Shown: positions 1 to 14,755 of the stretch, piece after piece
How the letters are laid out: every line of letters starts with the position of its first letter
Numbering within the stretch: the first letter of the stretch is position 1
DNA from: SAR86 cluster bacterium AG-313-N18
GTDB lineage: Bacteria > Pseudomonadota > Gammaproteobacteria > Magnimaribacterales > D2472
Direction: 5' to 3'
DNA: 64,000 nucleotides
Assembly: GCA_003283765.1 (NCBI GenBank)
Contig: QBVY01000001.1
Span: 62,001 to 126,000, forward strand
Program-made: the position numbers and the translations under genes
Notes under the pieces: model-generated
What the model saw: the letters and a program-made list of their open reading frames with translations, nothing else
Databases searched by the model: none
Told to the model about the DNA's origin: nothing

Positions 1-249
1 GGTTGTATTCAAAAAAATAGCGAGGATTCTAAAAAGACCTTTATTATAAGAGAGCGACATCTTGTTTTGTTTCAGTCAGCTTTATCAAGTATTGATGCTT
101 GCATAGATAAGATTTCGAAAGAGAGCGATGTTGATGTTGCGGCTGAAGATTTAAGGATGGTGAGGGCGTCTTTTGATGAGTTCCTGGGTGTCAAATATCC
201 AGATGATTTGTTGGGCGATATTTTTAATGATTTCTGCATAGGTAAGTAG
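1..249 (+). CDS. mnmE: tRNA modification GTPase MnmE, C-terminal end (5' truncated by window)
   Basis: Frame open from base 1; C-terminus ...DLLGDIFNDFCIGK* is the MnmE C-terminal motif; followed by mnmG. Confidence 0.9.
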   Translation, partial: GCIQKNSEDSKKTFIIRERHLVLFQSALSSIDACIDKISKESDVDVAAEDLRMVRASFDEFLGVKYPDDLLGDIFNDFCIGK

Positions 250-457
250 ATAAAATGTGGAAAATTTGTGCTTAATTTTTTTGTTTTTTTTATCCACAGG
301 TTATTTAATAAATGGTTACAGTTTATGGGTTTAGGTTTACATAGTTTATCAATGCTTGGGTCTCTTTTGGGGAAAGGGCGCATCCGTTTTATCAACAAAA
401 AAAAGCCCCTTAATAATAACAACAATAATATATTGTTGTTATAACATTCTTATATAT
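250..457. promoter_or_regulatory. Candidate oriC-like intergenic region (DnaA-box-like sites and AT-rich inverted repeat)
   Basis: Exact DnaA box TTATCCACA at 290-298; one-mismatch sites TGTGGAAAA at 256-264 and TTATCAACA at 389-397; perfect 12-bp inverted repeat at 416-442; location upstream of mnmG. Confidence 0.45.
416..442. repeat. Perfect 12-bp inverted repeat ATAACAACAATA-ata-TATTGTTGTTAT just upstream of mnmG
   Basis: Read directly from sequence. Confidence 0.85.
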
Positions 458-2275
458 ATGTTTGATGTAATAGTAATTGGTGGGGGTCATGCTGGTGTTG
501 AGGCTGCACACGCGGTTTATAGGCAGGGCCTTAAATGCTGCCTGGTTACTTTTAAAATTGAAACCATAGGTCAAATGTCTTGCAATCCAGCTATTGGGGG
601 TCTTGGAAAATCCCACCTTGTTAGAGAGGTTGATGCCTTGGGTGGAATTATGGCTCAAGCCACAGATCGTTCAGGCATTCAATCAAGAACCCTTAACACC
701 AGAAAAGGTTTTGCGGTTCAGGCTCTCCGAGTTCAGTGCGATAGAGATAAATATAAACAAGCCATACAGCAACTTATGCTTGAAACAAATATCACCATTA
801 AAGAGGGTGAAGTGGTAGATATTATCCTTGAACGGAATACCATTCTTGGGGTTGAATTAAGATCTGGTGAAAAAATCAACTCACCCAAAACCATTTTGAC
901 CACAGGAACATTTTTAAACGGAGTAATGTATAAAGGCGATGAAAAGATTTCAGGAGGCCGTGTTGGAGATAGCACATCAATACCCTTGTCGGAAAAACTC
1001 TATGATTTAAAACTACCCATGGGAAGGCTTAAAACAGGAACACCAGCGCGAATAAAACTTTCCAGCATCAACCTAAACCTTATGGAAGAGCAACCAGGTG
1101 ACAAAAACCCGCCTCCCATGTCTGTTCTCCAACCACCCCAAGCAACGCTGTCGCAGATCTCCTGTTATATAACAAGGACTAACAAACAAACCCATAAAAT
1201 CATTTCAGATAACACCCACCTATCTGCAATGTACTCCGGAAAAATCTCTGGAATAGGGCCAAGATACTGTCCATCTATAGAGGATAAAATTAATAAGTTC
1301 GGCGAAAAAGACAGCCATCAAATTTTTATAGAACCTGAGGGCCTAGACAGGGACCTTGTTTATCCAAACGGTATTTCCACAAGTCTGCCCACCTCAGCGC
1401 AAAAAGAATTTGTAGAGTCTATTCAGGGGATGGAAAATTGCATAATAGAAGAATTTGGTTACGCCGTAGAATATGACTTCATTGACCCCAGATCATTGAA
1501 ACCAACGCTGGAAACAAAATTTATTAAAAACCTGTATCTTGCGGGCCAAATAAACGGTACAACGGGATACGAAGAGGCGGCAGCACAGGGCCTTGTTGCG
1601 GGCATTAATGCTGCTCAAAACATTCTTAATAAACCGGATGTAGTTTTTGATAGAAGCGAGGCATATATAGGTGTTTTGATAGATGACCTAACGCTTCATG
1701 GTGTAACAGAACCATACAGAATGTTTACAAGCAGAGCAGAGTTCCGCCTCATGCTTTCCCAGGATACCGCATGCCAGAGGCTTACCGAAAAGGGCCATTC
1801 ACTTGGTTTGATTGCAGAAAAAACATTTGACGCTTACCTGGAAAAAGAAAATACATACCAAAATTTTTTAAAACAAATAAAAAAAATAAAAATAAAACAC
1901 AACAACAAGCCTACAACAGGAGAAGATTTGCTCAAAAGAACCGACCTCGCCTCAAGCGAAATTAAACTGCTTCTAAAAATCTCCAAGGACAAAGAAGAGT
2001 TTTTTAAAAGAGCATCAAACGAAATTAAGTATAGCGGCTATATTGCAAAACAAAAAAGAGAAGTCGAAAGCTCTAAAAAGAATGAAAAAGTGTTGATACC
2101 AGATGATACCAACTACTCCAGCATCAAGGGCCTCTCAAACGAGGTTGTTGAAAAGCTAACCAAACACAAACCAGCAACCCTGGGCCAAGCAAGCAGATTA
2201 GAGGGCGTAACACCCGCAGCAACAAATTTAATTGCTATCACCATCAAAAAGAAACAATTTCTTGAGAAGGCATAA
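458..2275 (+). CDS. mnmG: tRNA uridine-5-carboxymethylaminomethyl(34) synthesis enzyme MnmG (GidA)
   Basis: [20 protein letters not shown]-binding N-terminus; start set at 458 rather than ORF start 356. Confidence 0.95.
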   Translation: MFDVIVIGGGHAGVEAAHAVYRQGLKCCLVTFKIETIGQMSCNPAIGGLGKSHLVREVDALGGIMAQATDRSGIQSRTLNTRKGFAVQALRVQCDRDKYKQAIQQLMLETNITIKEGEVVDIILERNTILGVELRSGEKINSPKTILTTGTFLNGVMYKGDEKISGGRVGDSTSIPLSEKLYDLKLPMGRLKTGTPARIKLSSINLNLMEEQPGDKNPPPMSVLQPPQATLSQISCYITRTNKQTHKIISDNTHLSAMYSGKISGIGPRYCPSIEDKINKFGEKDSHQIFIEPEGLDRDLVYPNGISTSLPTSAQKEFVESIQGMENCIIEEFGYAVEYDFIDPRSLKPTLETKFIKNLYLAGQINGTTGYEEAAAQGLVAGINAAQNILNKPDVVFDRSEAYIGVLIDDLTLHGVTEPYRMFTSRAEFRLMLSQDTACQRLTEKGHSLGLIAEKTFDAYLEKENTYQNFLKQIKKIKIKHNNKPTTGEDLLKRTDLASSEIKLLLKISKDKEEFFKRASNEIKYSGYIAKQKREVESSKKNEKVLIPDDTNYSSIKGLSNEVVEKLTKHKPATLGQASRLEGVTPAATNLIAITIKKKQFLEKA

Positions 2276-2864
2276 TCAAATCAAAAACCAAAACAAAACA
2301 AACGAACTCACCAAAACTTTTGTAGAAGAAATTTTAAAGTTCAACAAAGCCCACAACATAGTTGGACGCTTCACAGAATTGGAAATAAACCTTTTGGACA
2401 TTCTTGATTGCAAGTCAATTCTTCCGCACACAAAATCTGCAAAAAACGTATTAGATATTGGGAGCGGCGCAGGACTGCCAGGCCTAATAATAGCTATACA
2501 CCAGCCCCAAACCGAAGTAACCATGTCTGAAAAAAACAAAAAGAAGGCTTATTTTATCAAAAAAACAATTCGAACCCTGCAACTTACTAATGCAAAAATC
2601 CTCGATGAGGCCATAACACCAAAACTAATTACAGATAATAAGTTTGATATTGTTACAGCTAGAGCCCTAGCACCTGCGTTGAAAATAATTAAAATGTCAA
2701 AACACCTTTTATCCAAGGAAGGAAAGTTTCTTTTCATGAAGGGAGCAATAGAAAAAATAAATGAAGAGGTTGCCCAGCTGGAAAATAATACATACTCTTA
2801 TACTATCCACAAAACAAAAAACACAGAAACAAACAGACACATTTTAGAAATAACACAAAAATGA
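2232..2864 (+). CDS. rsmG: 16S rRNA (guanine-N7)-methyltransferase RsmG (start may be 2262)
   Basis: [20 protein letters not shown] motif; position after mnmG. Confidence 0.9.
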   Translation: MLSPSKRNNFLRRHNQIKNQNKTNELTKTFVEEILKFNKAHNIVGRFTELEINLLDILDCKSILPHTKSAKNVLDIGSGAGLPGLIIAIHQPQTEVTMSEKNKKKAYFIKKTIRTLQLTNAKILDEAITPKLITDNKFDIVTARALAPALKIIKMSKHLLSKEGKFLFMKGAIEKINEEVAQLENNTYSYTIHKTKNTETNRHILEITQK

Positions 2865-3616
2865 AACATATTATTGCTATAGCCAACCAAAAAGGAGGTG
2901 TTGGAAAAACAACAACAGCAGTAAACCTAGCCGCTGCGCTTGCCGCGACAAAAAGAAAGGTTTTATTGATAGATCTAGACCCCCAAGGAAATGCTAGCAC
3001 AGCAGCAGGAGCCCAAAAAAATGAAAAAACTTTATTTCAAATCTATTCTCAAAACCTAGACATCGAAGAACATATAATCAAATCTCCTAGCGGATATGAT
3101 GTTGTGCCAGGCGGCGAAAACCTTATAGCTCTCGAGGTTTATATAAGAAACGAAGGAAAACAGGGGGAGTTAAAAAAACAACTGGCACCCCTAGACTATG
3201 AATTCGTCATCATGGACACACCACCCTCACTCAACCAATTAACGCTAGAGTCTCTGTTTGCTGCTACCGCAACACTCATACCCCTTCAATGTGAATATTA
3301 TTCTTTAGAGGGAATCTCGTCACTCATCAACACCATTAATACACTTAAAAATAAAAACCTTACAAATAATAGGGTGTTCGGGATTATTAGAACCATGGTA
3401 GATATGCGTAATAACCTGGCTAAAGAAGTCTCTGAAGAGCTAGAAAAACATTTTCCCGCTTTGGTTTTTAACACCCTTATACCAAGAAATGTTAAATTAG
3501 CTGAAGCGCCAAGCCATGGAACTTCGGCAATACAATATATGCCATCCTCATTTGGTGCTAAGGCTTATTTAGCTCTAACGGGCGAACTTATCAGGAGAAT
3601 AGAAGGTGGCAGATAA
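2861..3616 (+). CDS. parA: Chromosome partitioning ATPase ParA/Soj
   Basis: IANQKGGVGKTTTAVNLAAAL deviant Walker A; IDLDPQGNAS. Confidence 0.95.
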   Translation: MKHIIAIANQKGGVGKTTTAVNLAAALAATKRKVLLIDLDPQGNASTAAGAQKNEKTLFQIYSQNLDIEEHIIKSPSGYDVVPGGENLIALEVYIRNEGKQGELKKQLAPLDYEFVIMDTPPSLNQLTLESLFAATATLIPLQCEYYSLEGISSLINTINTLKNKNLTNNRVFGIIRTMVDMRNNLAKEVSEELEKHFPALVFNTLIPRNVKLAEAPSHGTSAIQYMPSSFGAKAYLALTGELIRRIEGGR

Positions 3617-4448
3617 AATATTAAACACAGGCCTGGATGCTCTTCTTGGTGATGTTGCGGCCCCAAACAAACAATCCATCAAAGAAATAGATCTCGCCCA
3701 AATTAAACCCAATCGTTTTCAACCCAGACAGTCATTTGATGAACAGAAAATAACAGAGTTGTCTCAATCTATTGCAAAACACGGCATCCTCTCACCAATC
3801 TTAGTTCGAGAAACTGGCGCAGGTGGGTTTGAGTTAATTGCAGGTGAGAGACGGTTAAGAGCGGCGAAACAAGCGGGGCTTCAAACCGCTCCATGCATGG
3901 TTGATTCGGCGGAAGACCAGCTTTCACTTGAGCTTGCATTAATTGAAAACCTTCAACGCGAAGACCTCAATCCGATCGAAGAAGCCAGAGGTTATGATAG
4001 ACTTAAAAGAGAGTTTTCACTAACCCAAGATAAAATTGCTGAAGTAACTGGTAAAGCTCGCAGTTCTGTAGCTAACTCTATGAGGCTTTTAAACCTCCCT
4101 TCTTCTATTATCGAGCTTTTGTACGCTGGCGAGCTAGAAAAAGGCCACGCTAAAATTCTTGCATCTATGGACACCAAAGAAGCAGAAGAGCTGGCACAAA
4201 AGATAGTTTCCTTGGGTATGACAGTTAAAGACGCGGCCACTTCCACCAAACCAAAAACAACAAAAAATAAGACCAAACAAAAAAATAGAGACCTACTAAA
4301 TATAGAAGAGGAGCTTTCTGAGTGTATGGGCCACAAAACTCAAATTGATCAACATACAGCCTCAAAAGGCAAAATATCTATCTCATACTCTTCAAAAGAT
4401 GAAAGAGAGTCTATTATCAGCAAATTATTAAAATTAAAGAAAAATTAA
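3606..4448 (+). CDS. parB: Chromosome partitioning protein ParB/Spo0J
   Basis: PNRFQPRQSFDE, GERRLRAAKQAG, ENLQREDLNPIEEA motifs. Confidence 0.95.
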   Translation: MADKILNTGLDALLGDVAAPNKQSIKEIDLAQIKPNRFQPRQSFDEQKITELSQSIAKHGILSPILVRETGAGGFELIAGERRLRAAKQAGLQTAPCMVDSAEDQLSLELALIENLQREDLNPIEEARGYDRLKREFSLTQDKIAEVTGKARSSVANSMRLLNLPSSIIELLYAGELEKGHAKILASMDTKEAEELAQKIVSLGMTVKDAATSTKPKTTKNKTKQKNRDLLNIEEELSECMGHKTQIDQHTASKGKISISYSSKDERESIISKLLKLKKN

Positions 4449-4519
4449 GCTTGTCCTTAAGACTATAAATTTTTATAATCTGCCCCGTAAAAAAACATAC
4501 TTGAACCAAAATTAATACT

Positions 4520-5693
<1,174 letters not shown>

Positions 5694-5708
5694 GTCTTTA
5701 ATTTTTAG

Positions 5709-5945
<237 letters not shown>

Positions 5946-5952
5946 ATAAATA

Positions 5953-6423
5953 ATGAATATTAACGCAACACTCTTAGGCCAAACTTTAGCATTTGTTATT
6001 TTTGTAGCAATTTGCTGGAAGTATGTATGGCCTCCAATCATTGCGATTATGGAAGAAAGAGAGAAGCGTATAGCAGATGGTTTAGAGGCGGCAAAAAAAG
6101 CAGACGATTCTTTAGAAGAGGCACAGCTAGCCTTTGATCAAGAGATGAACAAAGCAAAAGCAGAGGCCGCTGAAATATTAGAAAAAGCCAACTCTAGAGC
6201 TTCTCAAATCGTTAATGATGCAACAGAAAAAGCTGAAGTTGAGGCTGAAAAGATTTTATCTTCAGCATCTAAAACCATTGAAAACGATGTCAATAAAGCC
6301 AAAGAAGAGCTAAGACAAAAAATGTCAGAGCTCATTATCGATACCTCTGAAAAAATATTGGGTGATGAAATCAGTCCCGAGAAACATCAAGAGCTGCTTA
6401 AAAAAGCAGCAGCAGAGTTATAA
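5953..6423 (+). CDS. atpF: F0F1 ATP synthase subunit b
   Basis: N-terminal TM plus amphipathic helix rich in A/E/K; operon position. Confidence 0.95.
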   Translation: MNINATLLGQTLAFVIFVAICWKYVWPPIIAIMEEREKRIADGLEAAKKADDSLEEAQLAFDQEMNKAKAEAAEILEKANSRASQIVNDATEKAEVEAEKILSSASKTIENDVNKAKEELRQKMSELIIDTSEKILGDEISPEKHQELLKKAAAEL

Positions 6424-6426
6424 AAA

Positions 6427-6963
6427 ATGATCGAGCTGTCTCCACTTGCCAGACCATATGCCAAGGCTATTTTCGCAGCAGCTTTGGACGCCGGCAATCA
6501 CGAGATGGTTGCAAAAGACCTAGCCTTATTGTCTGCGGTTTCTCAAACTAAAGAGGTTTCAGGTTTGATTGAAGATCCAGAGCTTTCAAAGGAGCAAATT
6601 GCTCAAACCATTATAAGTTTAGCGGATGGTGAGGTGGGCAGCCTGTCCAATAAGATGTTAGAACTTCTTGCTGATAACAAAAGACTTAATCTTATTCAAA
6701 CAATCAACACAAGTTACCAAGAACTATTAGAACAACACAATAACACCAGCTCCATTGTTGTGAATGTTGCGGACCAACCCTCTGAAGATAACAAAAAAGT
6801 TATTATCGAAAAACTTCTTGCAGAGCATGGAGAGGGTTCAAACATAGAATTTTCGGAAGATCCCTCAATCATGGGTGGTCTATCTATTAAAGTCGGAGAC
6901 GAAACTCTTGACCTATCCATTAAAGGAAAGGTTAAAAAATTAGTAAATCAATTAAATTTTTAA
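6427..6963 (+). CDS. atpH: F0F1 ATP synthase subunit delta
   Basis: LARPYAKAIF N-terminus; operon position. Confidence 0.95.
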   Translation: MIELSPLARPYAKAIFAAALDAGNHEMVAKDLALLSAVSQTKEVSGLIEDPELSKEQIAQTIISLADGEVGSLSNKMLELLADNKRLNLIQTINTSYQELLEQHNNTSSIVVNVADQPSEDNKKVIIEKLLAEHGEGSNIEFSEDPSIMGGLSIKVGDETLDLSIKGKVKKLVNQLNF

Positions 6964-6972
6964 GGTGAAAAA

Positions 6973-8517
6973 ATGAGCCAATTAAATCCATCAGAAATTT
7001 CCAGTGTATTAAAGGAAAAAATTTCAGGCCTTGATCTTTCTGCTGAAAGAAAAAATGAAGGCATTATTGTAAGTGTATCAGACGGGATTGTGCGTATTCA
7101 TGGTATGGGCGATGTTATGTATGGGGAGCTTATAGAATTTGAAAGTGGTGTTTTGGGTTTAGCCCTAAACCTTGAGCAAGACTCAGTTGGTGCAGTAGTT
7201 TTAGGTGATTATCTAGGTTTGATTGAGGGTCAAAAAGCTGTTTGTACAGGAAGAATCTTAGAGGTCCCAGTCGGGGAAGAATTGCTCGGAAGAGTTGTAG
7301 ATGCTTTGGGTAATCCTATTGATGGCAAGGGCGAGATCAAAACAGAAACAACCGCTCCTGTTGAGGTTGTGGCACCTGGTGTTATCGCAAGACAGTCAGT
7401 TGATCAACCAGTACAAATTGGTCTAAAAGCTGTGGATGCAATGGTTCCGATAGGAAGAGGCCAAAGAGAGTTGATTATAGGTGATAGACAAACAGGCAAG
7501 ACCGCTGTTGCGGTTGATGCAATCATTAACCAAAAAGGAACCGGCATTAAATGTATTTATGTTGCTATTGGGCAAAAACAATCAACCGTTGTTAATGTCG
7601 TTAAGAAGCTTGAAGAACATGGAGCGTTAGAACATACGATTGTTGTTTCAGCATCAGCATCTGATCCAGCTCCAATGCAGTATCTTTCTGCATATTCAGG
7701 GTGCTCCATGGGTGAGTACTTTAGAGATAAAGGAGAAGATGCATTGATTGTTTATGATGACCTTTCTAAGCAAGCGGTTGCATATAGACAAGTGTCCTTG
7801 CTTTTAAAAAGACCTCCAGGAAGAGAGGCTTACCCTGGAGATGTTTTTTATCTTCACTCAAGATTGTTAGAAAGAGCAGCTAGGGTAAATGCAGACTATG
7901 TAGAAAAAGCTACAAATGGAAAGGTTAAAGGTAAAACAGGATCTTTAACTGCTCTTCCAATTATTGAGACACAAGCTGGAGATGTATCAGCTTTTGTTCC
8001 TACTAACGTTATATCAATAACTGATGGGCAAATTTTCTTAGAAACTGATCTGTTTAATTCAGGCATAAGGCCTGCTATTAACCCAGGTATTTCTGTGTCT
8101 AGGGTGGGTGGTGCAGCCCAAACCAAGATTATGAAAAAACTGAGTGGTGGGGTTAGAACTGCGCTGGCTCAATACAGAGAGCTTGCTGCTTTCTCTCAAT
8201 TTGCATCAGATCTAGACGATGCCACAAAAGCTCAGCTAGCAAGAGGAATTAGGATTACCGAACTTATAAAACAGAAACAATATGCTCCTATGAGCGTTGC
8301 TCAACAATCTCTGAGTATTTTTGCAGCAGATAGAGGTTATATGGATGACGTTGAGGTTGAAAAAATTGGTAGCTTTGAAGAAGCATTACATGGCTATTTC
8401 ACATCAGAGAAAGCTGACCTTGAAAAGAGCATCAATGACACAGGGGACTGGAATGATGATATTGAAAAGCAGTTCACCGAAGTTGTTGAGCAATTTAAAA
8501 AAACCCAAACATTTTAA
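6973..8517 (+). CDS. atpA: F0F1 ATP synthase subunit alpha
   Basis: GDRQTGKTA Walker [18 protein letters not shown]. Confidence 0.97.
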   Translation: MSQLNPSEISSVLKEKISGLDLSAERKNEGIIVSVSDGIVRIHGMGDVMYGELIEFESGVLGLALNLEQDSVGAVVLGDYLGLIEGQKAVCTGRILEVPVGEELLGRVVDALGNPIDGKGEIKTETTAPVEVVAPGVIARQSVDQPVQIGLKAVDAMVPIGRGQRELIIGDRQTGKTAVAVDAIINQKGTGIKCIYVAIGQKQSTVVNVVKKLEEHGALEHTIVVSASASDPAPMQYLSAYSGCSMGEYFRDKGEDALIVYDDLSKQAVAYRQVSLLLKRPPGREAYPGDVFYLHSRLLERAARVNADYVEKATNGKVKGKTGSLTALPIIETQAGDVSAFVPTNVISITDGQIFLETDLFNSGIRPAINPGISVSRVGGAAQTKIMKKLSGGVRTALAQYRELAAFSQFASDLDDATKAQLARGIRITELIKQKQYAPMSVAQQSLSIFAADRGYMDDVEVEKIGSFEEALHGYFTSEKADLEKSINDTGDWNDDIEKQFTEVVEQFKKTQTF

Positions 8518-8527
8518 TTTATAAGTA

Positions 8528-10799
<2,272 letters not shown>

Positions 10800-10802
10800 C
10801 CT

Positions 10803-11216
10803 ATGTCTACCATTAAAGTCAGCATAGTTTCATCAAGTGAAGAAATTTATTCTGGTGAAGGGACTATGGTTTTTGCTACTGGCTCTCTTGGTGAGATAGG
10901 CATCGCGCCTGGACACACACCTCTTCTCACTGGTCTTGCTCCTGGCCCCGTGAGAGTTCAAAACGGGGATGATGAAAAAACCTTTTTTTGCTCGGGTGGG
11001 TTCATTGAAATACAGCCTGATTTAGTAACTTTTCTATCTGATAGAGCTGAGCGAGCAGAATCAATGGATGAAGCCGAAGCTGTCAAGGCTCAAGAACTTG
11101 CAGAAAAAAACATGCATGACAAAGAGTCAGAGCTAGATTACACCAAAGCAGCAGCTCAATTGGCTGAAGCAGCTGCAAGAATCAAAACCATTCAAAAATT
11201 AAGAAAAAACAAGTAA
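10803..11216 (+). CDS. atpC: F0F1 ATP synthase subunit epsilon
   Basis: GEIGIAPGHTPLLTGL; operon position. Confidence 0.95.
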   Translation: MSTIKVSIVSSSEEIYSGEGTMVFATGSLGEIGIAPGHTPLLTGLAPGPVRVQNGDDEKTFFCSGGFIEIQPDLVTFLSDRAERAESMDEAEAVKAQELAEKNMHDKESELDYTKAAAQLAEAAARIKTIQKLRKNK

Positions 11217-11248
11217 GGTACTTGTATCAAACTTAATTCGTCATTACG

Positions 11249-12601
11249 TTGAATATTCATACTATTATCCTTGCAGCAGGCAAAGGAATTCGAATGAACA
11301 CCAATTTGCCAAAGGTTATGCAGCCTCTTGGCGGGCAAACTCTTATCTCCCATGTGATTAAAACCGCCAAAGCAAGCAGCCAAAATATAACCGTCATTGT
11401 GGGGCATCAAAAAGACCTTCTAAAAGAACATATAGCGAGCATTGATCCGAACATTCAAACAGCCGAGCAAAATGAACAATTAGGAACTGCGCATGCAGTC
11501 AAAACAGCCTCTCATCTGATCAAGGATGATGAAAAAATATTGGTTTTATATGGTGATGTTCCCTTAATTAGCACTCAGACCATAGAAGCACTTATTAGCT
11601 CTGGGCAAGAGTGCACACTTCTATCCATGGAATTAAATGACCCAACCGGTTACGGCAGAATAATGACTGATGATGAAAATCAAGCCATGAGAATCATAGA
11701 GCAAAAAGATGCATCTGAGGATGAAAGAAAAATTACAGAGGTATTTACTGGTATTTTATTAATTGATGGCAGCCTGTTGAGGCCTGCTTTAGACGAAATT
11801 AACAACCAAAATGTTGCTAACGAGTACTACCTTACCGACTTGGTAGAGATACTTTATGCAAAAGGAGTTAAAATAAATTGTATTCAAGCCAACCCCACCG
11901 AAGTACTGGGGGCAAACAACAAGCATGAATTGCATGAGCTAGAATCAATTTTAAGAAAAATGAGTGCTGATAAACTATTAGAACAAGGGATTACCCTCCT
12001 CGACTCAACTCGCGTTGATGTTCGAGGCGAGGTTGCGGCAGGCAAGGATTGTTCTGTAGATGTAAATGTTATTTTTGAGGGCAAAGTAACCCTTGGTGAA
12101 AACGTTATCATCAAATCAAACGTTGTCCTACAAGACGTTTCTATTGGAGATGACACCATTATCGAATCTTTTAGTCACCTCTCATCTGCAACCGTGGGCT
12201 CTAACTGCAACATAGGACCGTACGCACGTCTCAGAGAGGGCTCAGAGATAGGGGACAATGCCAAGATTGGTAATTTTGTTGAGACCAAAAAAACCAAACT
12301 GGGTGATGGAGCCAAGGCTAACCATCTAGCTTATTTGGGTGATGCAGACATTGGTAGCAAAACAAACATCGGCGCTGGAACTATTACATGTAATTATGAT
12401 GGAGCCAATAAACATCAAACAACCATTGGTGAAGAAAGCTTTATTGGAACAAACTCTTCATTGGTAGCACCAGTTAACATTGGAAAAGGCGCTTATGTAG
12501 GAGCGGGTTCTGTAATCACCAAGGACGTACCTGATGATGCTTTGGCTGTAGGTCGAGGCAAACAGGTGACCAAAGAAGACTGGGCAAAAAACAAAAAATA
12601 A
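11249..12601 (+). CDS. glmU: Bifunctional UDP-N-acetylglucosamine pyrophosphorylase/GlcN-1-P acetyltransferase
   Basis: LAAGKGIRMNTNLPKV nucleotidyltransferase motif; C-terminal hexapeptide repeats; TTG start. Confidence 0.95.
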   Translation: MNIHTIILAAGKGIRMNTNLPKVMQPLGGQTLISHVIKTAKASSQNITVIVGHQKDLLKEHIASIDPNIQTAEQNEQLGTAHAVKTASHLIKDDEKILVLYGDVPLISTQTIEALISSGQECTLLSMELNDPTGYGRIMTDDENQAMRIIEQKDASEDERKITEVFTGILLIDGSLLRPALDEINNQNVANEYYLTDLVEILYAKGVKINCIQANPTEVLGANNKHELHELESILRKMSADKLLEQGITLLDSTRVDVRGEVAAGKDCSVDVNVIFEGKVTLGENVIIKSNVVLQDVSIGDDTIIESFSHLSSATVGSNCNIGPYARLREGSEIGDNAKIGNFVETKKTKLGDGAKANHLAYLGDADIGSKTNIGAGTITCNYDGANKHQTTIGEESFIGTNSSLVAPVNIGKGAYVGAGSVITKDVPDDALAVGRGKQVTKEDWAKNKK

Positions 12602-12602
12602 T

Positions 12603-14429
12603 ATGTGTGGAATTATAGGAGCGGCATCATCCCGCAATGTTGGTAAGCTTTTGGTTAAAGGCCTGCACAAGATGGAATATCGAGGCTATGATTCTGCGGG
12701 GATTGCTCTTCATCAAAAAGACAGTATCTTTAACCTAAGAACCTTGGGAAAAGTAAGCTTGCTTGAAGATGGAATGATCGAGCAGCGCCCAAAAAGCAAA
12801 CTCGGTATTGCACACACCCGCTGGGCTACACATGGCAAGCCTTCAGAACAAAATGCACACCCGCACGCATCTAGTGGAGAGGTTCACATTGTTCACAATG
12901 GAATTATAGAGAACTATCTTGAGCTAACTAAAAAATTAACTAAAGAAGGTTATGCGTTTCAGTCAGAAACTGACTCAGAGGTCATAGCCCATTTGCTTCA
13001 TCAACATTTTCAATCCTCCGGTGATTTGCTTACTGCCATGCATGATGCAATCAAGGAGCTTGATGGCGCTTATGCCATAGCAGCCATTCATATTGCTGAT
13101 AAAAGCAGACTCGTTGTCGCAAGAAACAAAAGCCCACTTTTAATTGGAGTTGGTCTGGAGGAAAATTTTGCCGCCTCTGATCCATTGGCTCTTTCTCAGC
13201 TTACCAATGAGTTTGTCTTTTTAGAAGATGGCGATATTGCTGAAATCACCAAGGAAAGCTACCAGGTATTTGATGGCAAGAATTCTCCTGTGACCAGAGA
13301 TATAACAGAAATAGATATAGCAGTTAATGCTGTTACTAAAGGTGAATATTCTCATTTCATGGAAAAAGAAATATATGAACAACCAGTCGCAGTTGCAAAC
13401 ACAATTAATGGCAAGCTTGGGGAAGACGATGTATTAGATAACATATTTGGCTTAGGTTCGTCTGAAGTCTTTAGTAACATTAAAAGGATTCAGTTTGTTG
13501 CCTGTGGAACCAGTTTGCATGCTGGCAAAGTTGGTAGATTTTGGTTTGAGCAAATAGCAAAGATTCCCTGCTATGTCGATTTTGCTAGTGAGTATCGATA
13601 CAGAGAGCCTCTTGTTGAAGAGGGCACTTTGTTTGTAACTATTTCACAATCAGGTGAAACAGCAGATACGTTAGCAGCATTAAGGTATGCACAAGAAAAA
13701 GATTATCTAAGCACTCTATCAATTTGCAATGTGCCAACGAGTTCATTAGCTCGAGAATCTGAGCATGTTCTTTTTACAAATGCAGGGCCAGAGATAGGTG
13801 TTGCTTCAACTAAAGCTTTTACTACGCAGCTTGCTGGGCTCATGCTACTTGCTATGTCTATTGCAAAAAGTTTAGAAGGAGACAAGGACTTAAGAAAAAA
13901 TCTTGCTAACGAATTAAGGTCTTTGCCTGAAGTAATTAGTGAGACATTAAAACTTTCGGAGGATATTTCAAAAATTGTTCCCGCTATTGCTGATAAACAT
14001 AATGCATTATTTTTAGGAAGAGGAATGTTTTTTCCCATCGTGCAGGAGGGTGCATTAAAGTTAAAGGAAATTTCATACATCCATGCTGAGGCTTATCCAG
14101 CAGGAGAGCTAAAACACGGACCATTGGCATTGGTTGATGATCAAATACCAGTCGTGGCACTATCACCCGAAAACACACTTACCGAAAAGCTTGTTTCTAA
14201 TCTAGAGGAGGTTAAAGCTAGAGGTGGAACTTTGTATGTGTTCGGCGGTCCAAATTCTAAAATTAACCTTGAAAGAGGCGCTTATATTCAAATGCCAGAA
14301 TGCAGTGAATTATTGGCTCCAATAATCTATACCATCCCATTACAAATTTTAGCCTATCAAGTGGCCTGTCTAAGAGGTACAGATCTAGATCAACCTAGGA
14401 ACCTAGCCAAGTCAGTCACGGTGGAGTAG
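12603..14429 (+). CDS. glmS: Glutamine--fructose-6-phosphate aminotransferase (isomerizing)
   Basis: MCGIIGA N-terminus; C-terminus DQPRNLAKSVTVE*. Confidence 0.97.
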   Translation: MCGIIGAASSRNVGKLLVKGLHKMEYRGYDSAGIALHQKDSIFNLRTLGKVSLLEDGMIEQRPKSKLGIAHTRWATHGKPSEQNAHPHASSGEVHIVHNGIIENYLELTKKLTKEGYAFQSETDSEVIAHLLHQHFQSSGDLLTAMHDAIKELDGAYAIAAIHIADKSRLVVARNKSPLLIGVGLEENFAASDPLALSQLTNEFVFLEDGDIAEITKESYQVFDGKNSPVTRDITEIDIAVNAVTKGEYSHFMEKEIYEQPVAVANTINGKLGEDDVLDNIFGLGSSEVFSNIKRIQFVACGTSLHAGKVGRFWFEQIAKIPCYVDFASEYRYREPLVEEGTLFVTISQSGETADTLAALRYAQEKDYLSTLSICNVPTSSLARESEHVLFTNAGPEIGVASTKAFTTQLAGLMLLAMSIAKSLEGDKDLRKNLANELRSLPEVISETLKLSEDISKIVPAIADKHNALFLGRGMFFPIVQEGALKLKEISYIHAEAYPAGELKHGPLALVDDQIPVVALSPENTLTEKLVSNLEEVKARGGTLYVFGGPNSKINLERGAYIQMPECSELLAPIIYTIPLQILAYQVACLRGTDLDQPRNLAKSVTVE

Positions 14430-14446
14430 TTTTAAACAGTGAATTA
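14412..14446 (+). repeat. glmS-tail repeat, copy A (native glmS 3' end): tca gtc acg gtg gag tag ttttaaacagtgaatta
   Basis: Related sequences at 16231-16262, 16611-16654 and 17351-17385. Confidence 0.75.
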
Positions 14447-14557
14447 GATCGTCAATCTATCACCCTAGAATTCACTCTTCACTTTCGAACCAACAATTTA
14501 ATTCCTCTTAAGGAACTCACCAAAAGACAAATTGTAATTCATAAACTCATTCAGTTT

Positions 14558-14755
14558 ATGCACAAAGAAGGTATGGGGTATCGAAGAATCTCAGACTTTC
14601 TTAATAGGTCAGGCATCAAAACTCATACAGGCAAAACTTGGTCTAATTCTAAAGTTCATGCCAACCTTAAACGCATGCAAGAAAGACAGGAAAGAATTGC
14701 GTTTAGAAATAAAACCTACCCAAGTCAAATTTTGGAGTTTAGAATTAAAGAATGA
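14558..14755 (+). CDS. Small HTH-like protein resembling part of a recombinase/resolvase domain; the open frame extends upstream without a standard start
   Basis: GMGYRRISDFLNRSGIKTHTGKTWSNSKVHANLKRM pattern; frame open back to about 14429 (...RQSITLEFTLHFRTNNLIPLKELTKRQIVIHKLIQFMHKEG). Confidence 0.45.
   Translation: MHKEGMGYRRISDFLNRSGIKTHTGKTWSNSKVHANLKRMQERQERIAFRNKTYPSQILEFRIKE

Noticed and set aside
72-425. Antisense ORF of 117 aa over mnmE tail and intergenic region
   Set aside because: Overlaps the clear MnmE C-terminus and the AT-rich candidate origin; no protein-like motif
3992-4336. Antisense ORF inside parB
   Set aside because: Fully within a well-supported conserved gene on the other strand; typical spurious ORF
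2861-4448. parS site near parAB
   Set aside because: Looked for TGTTTCACGTGAAACA-like palindromes and did not see one; a computed search is needed
13703-14080. Antisense ORF inside glmS
   Set aside because: Coding assignment of glmS is unambiguous; shadow ORF
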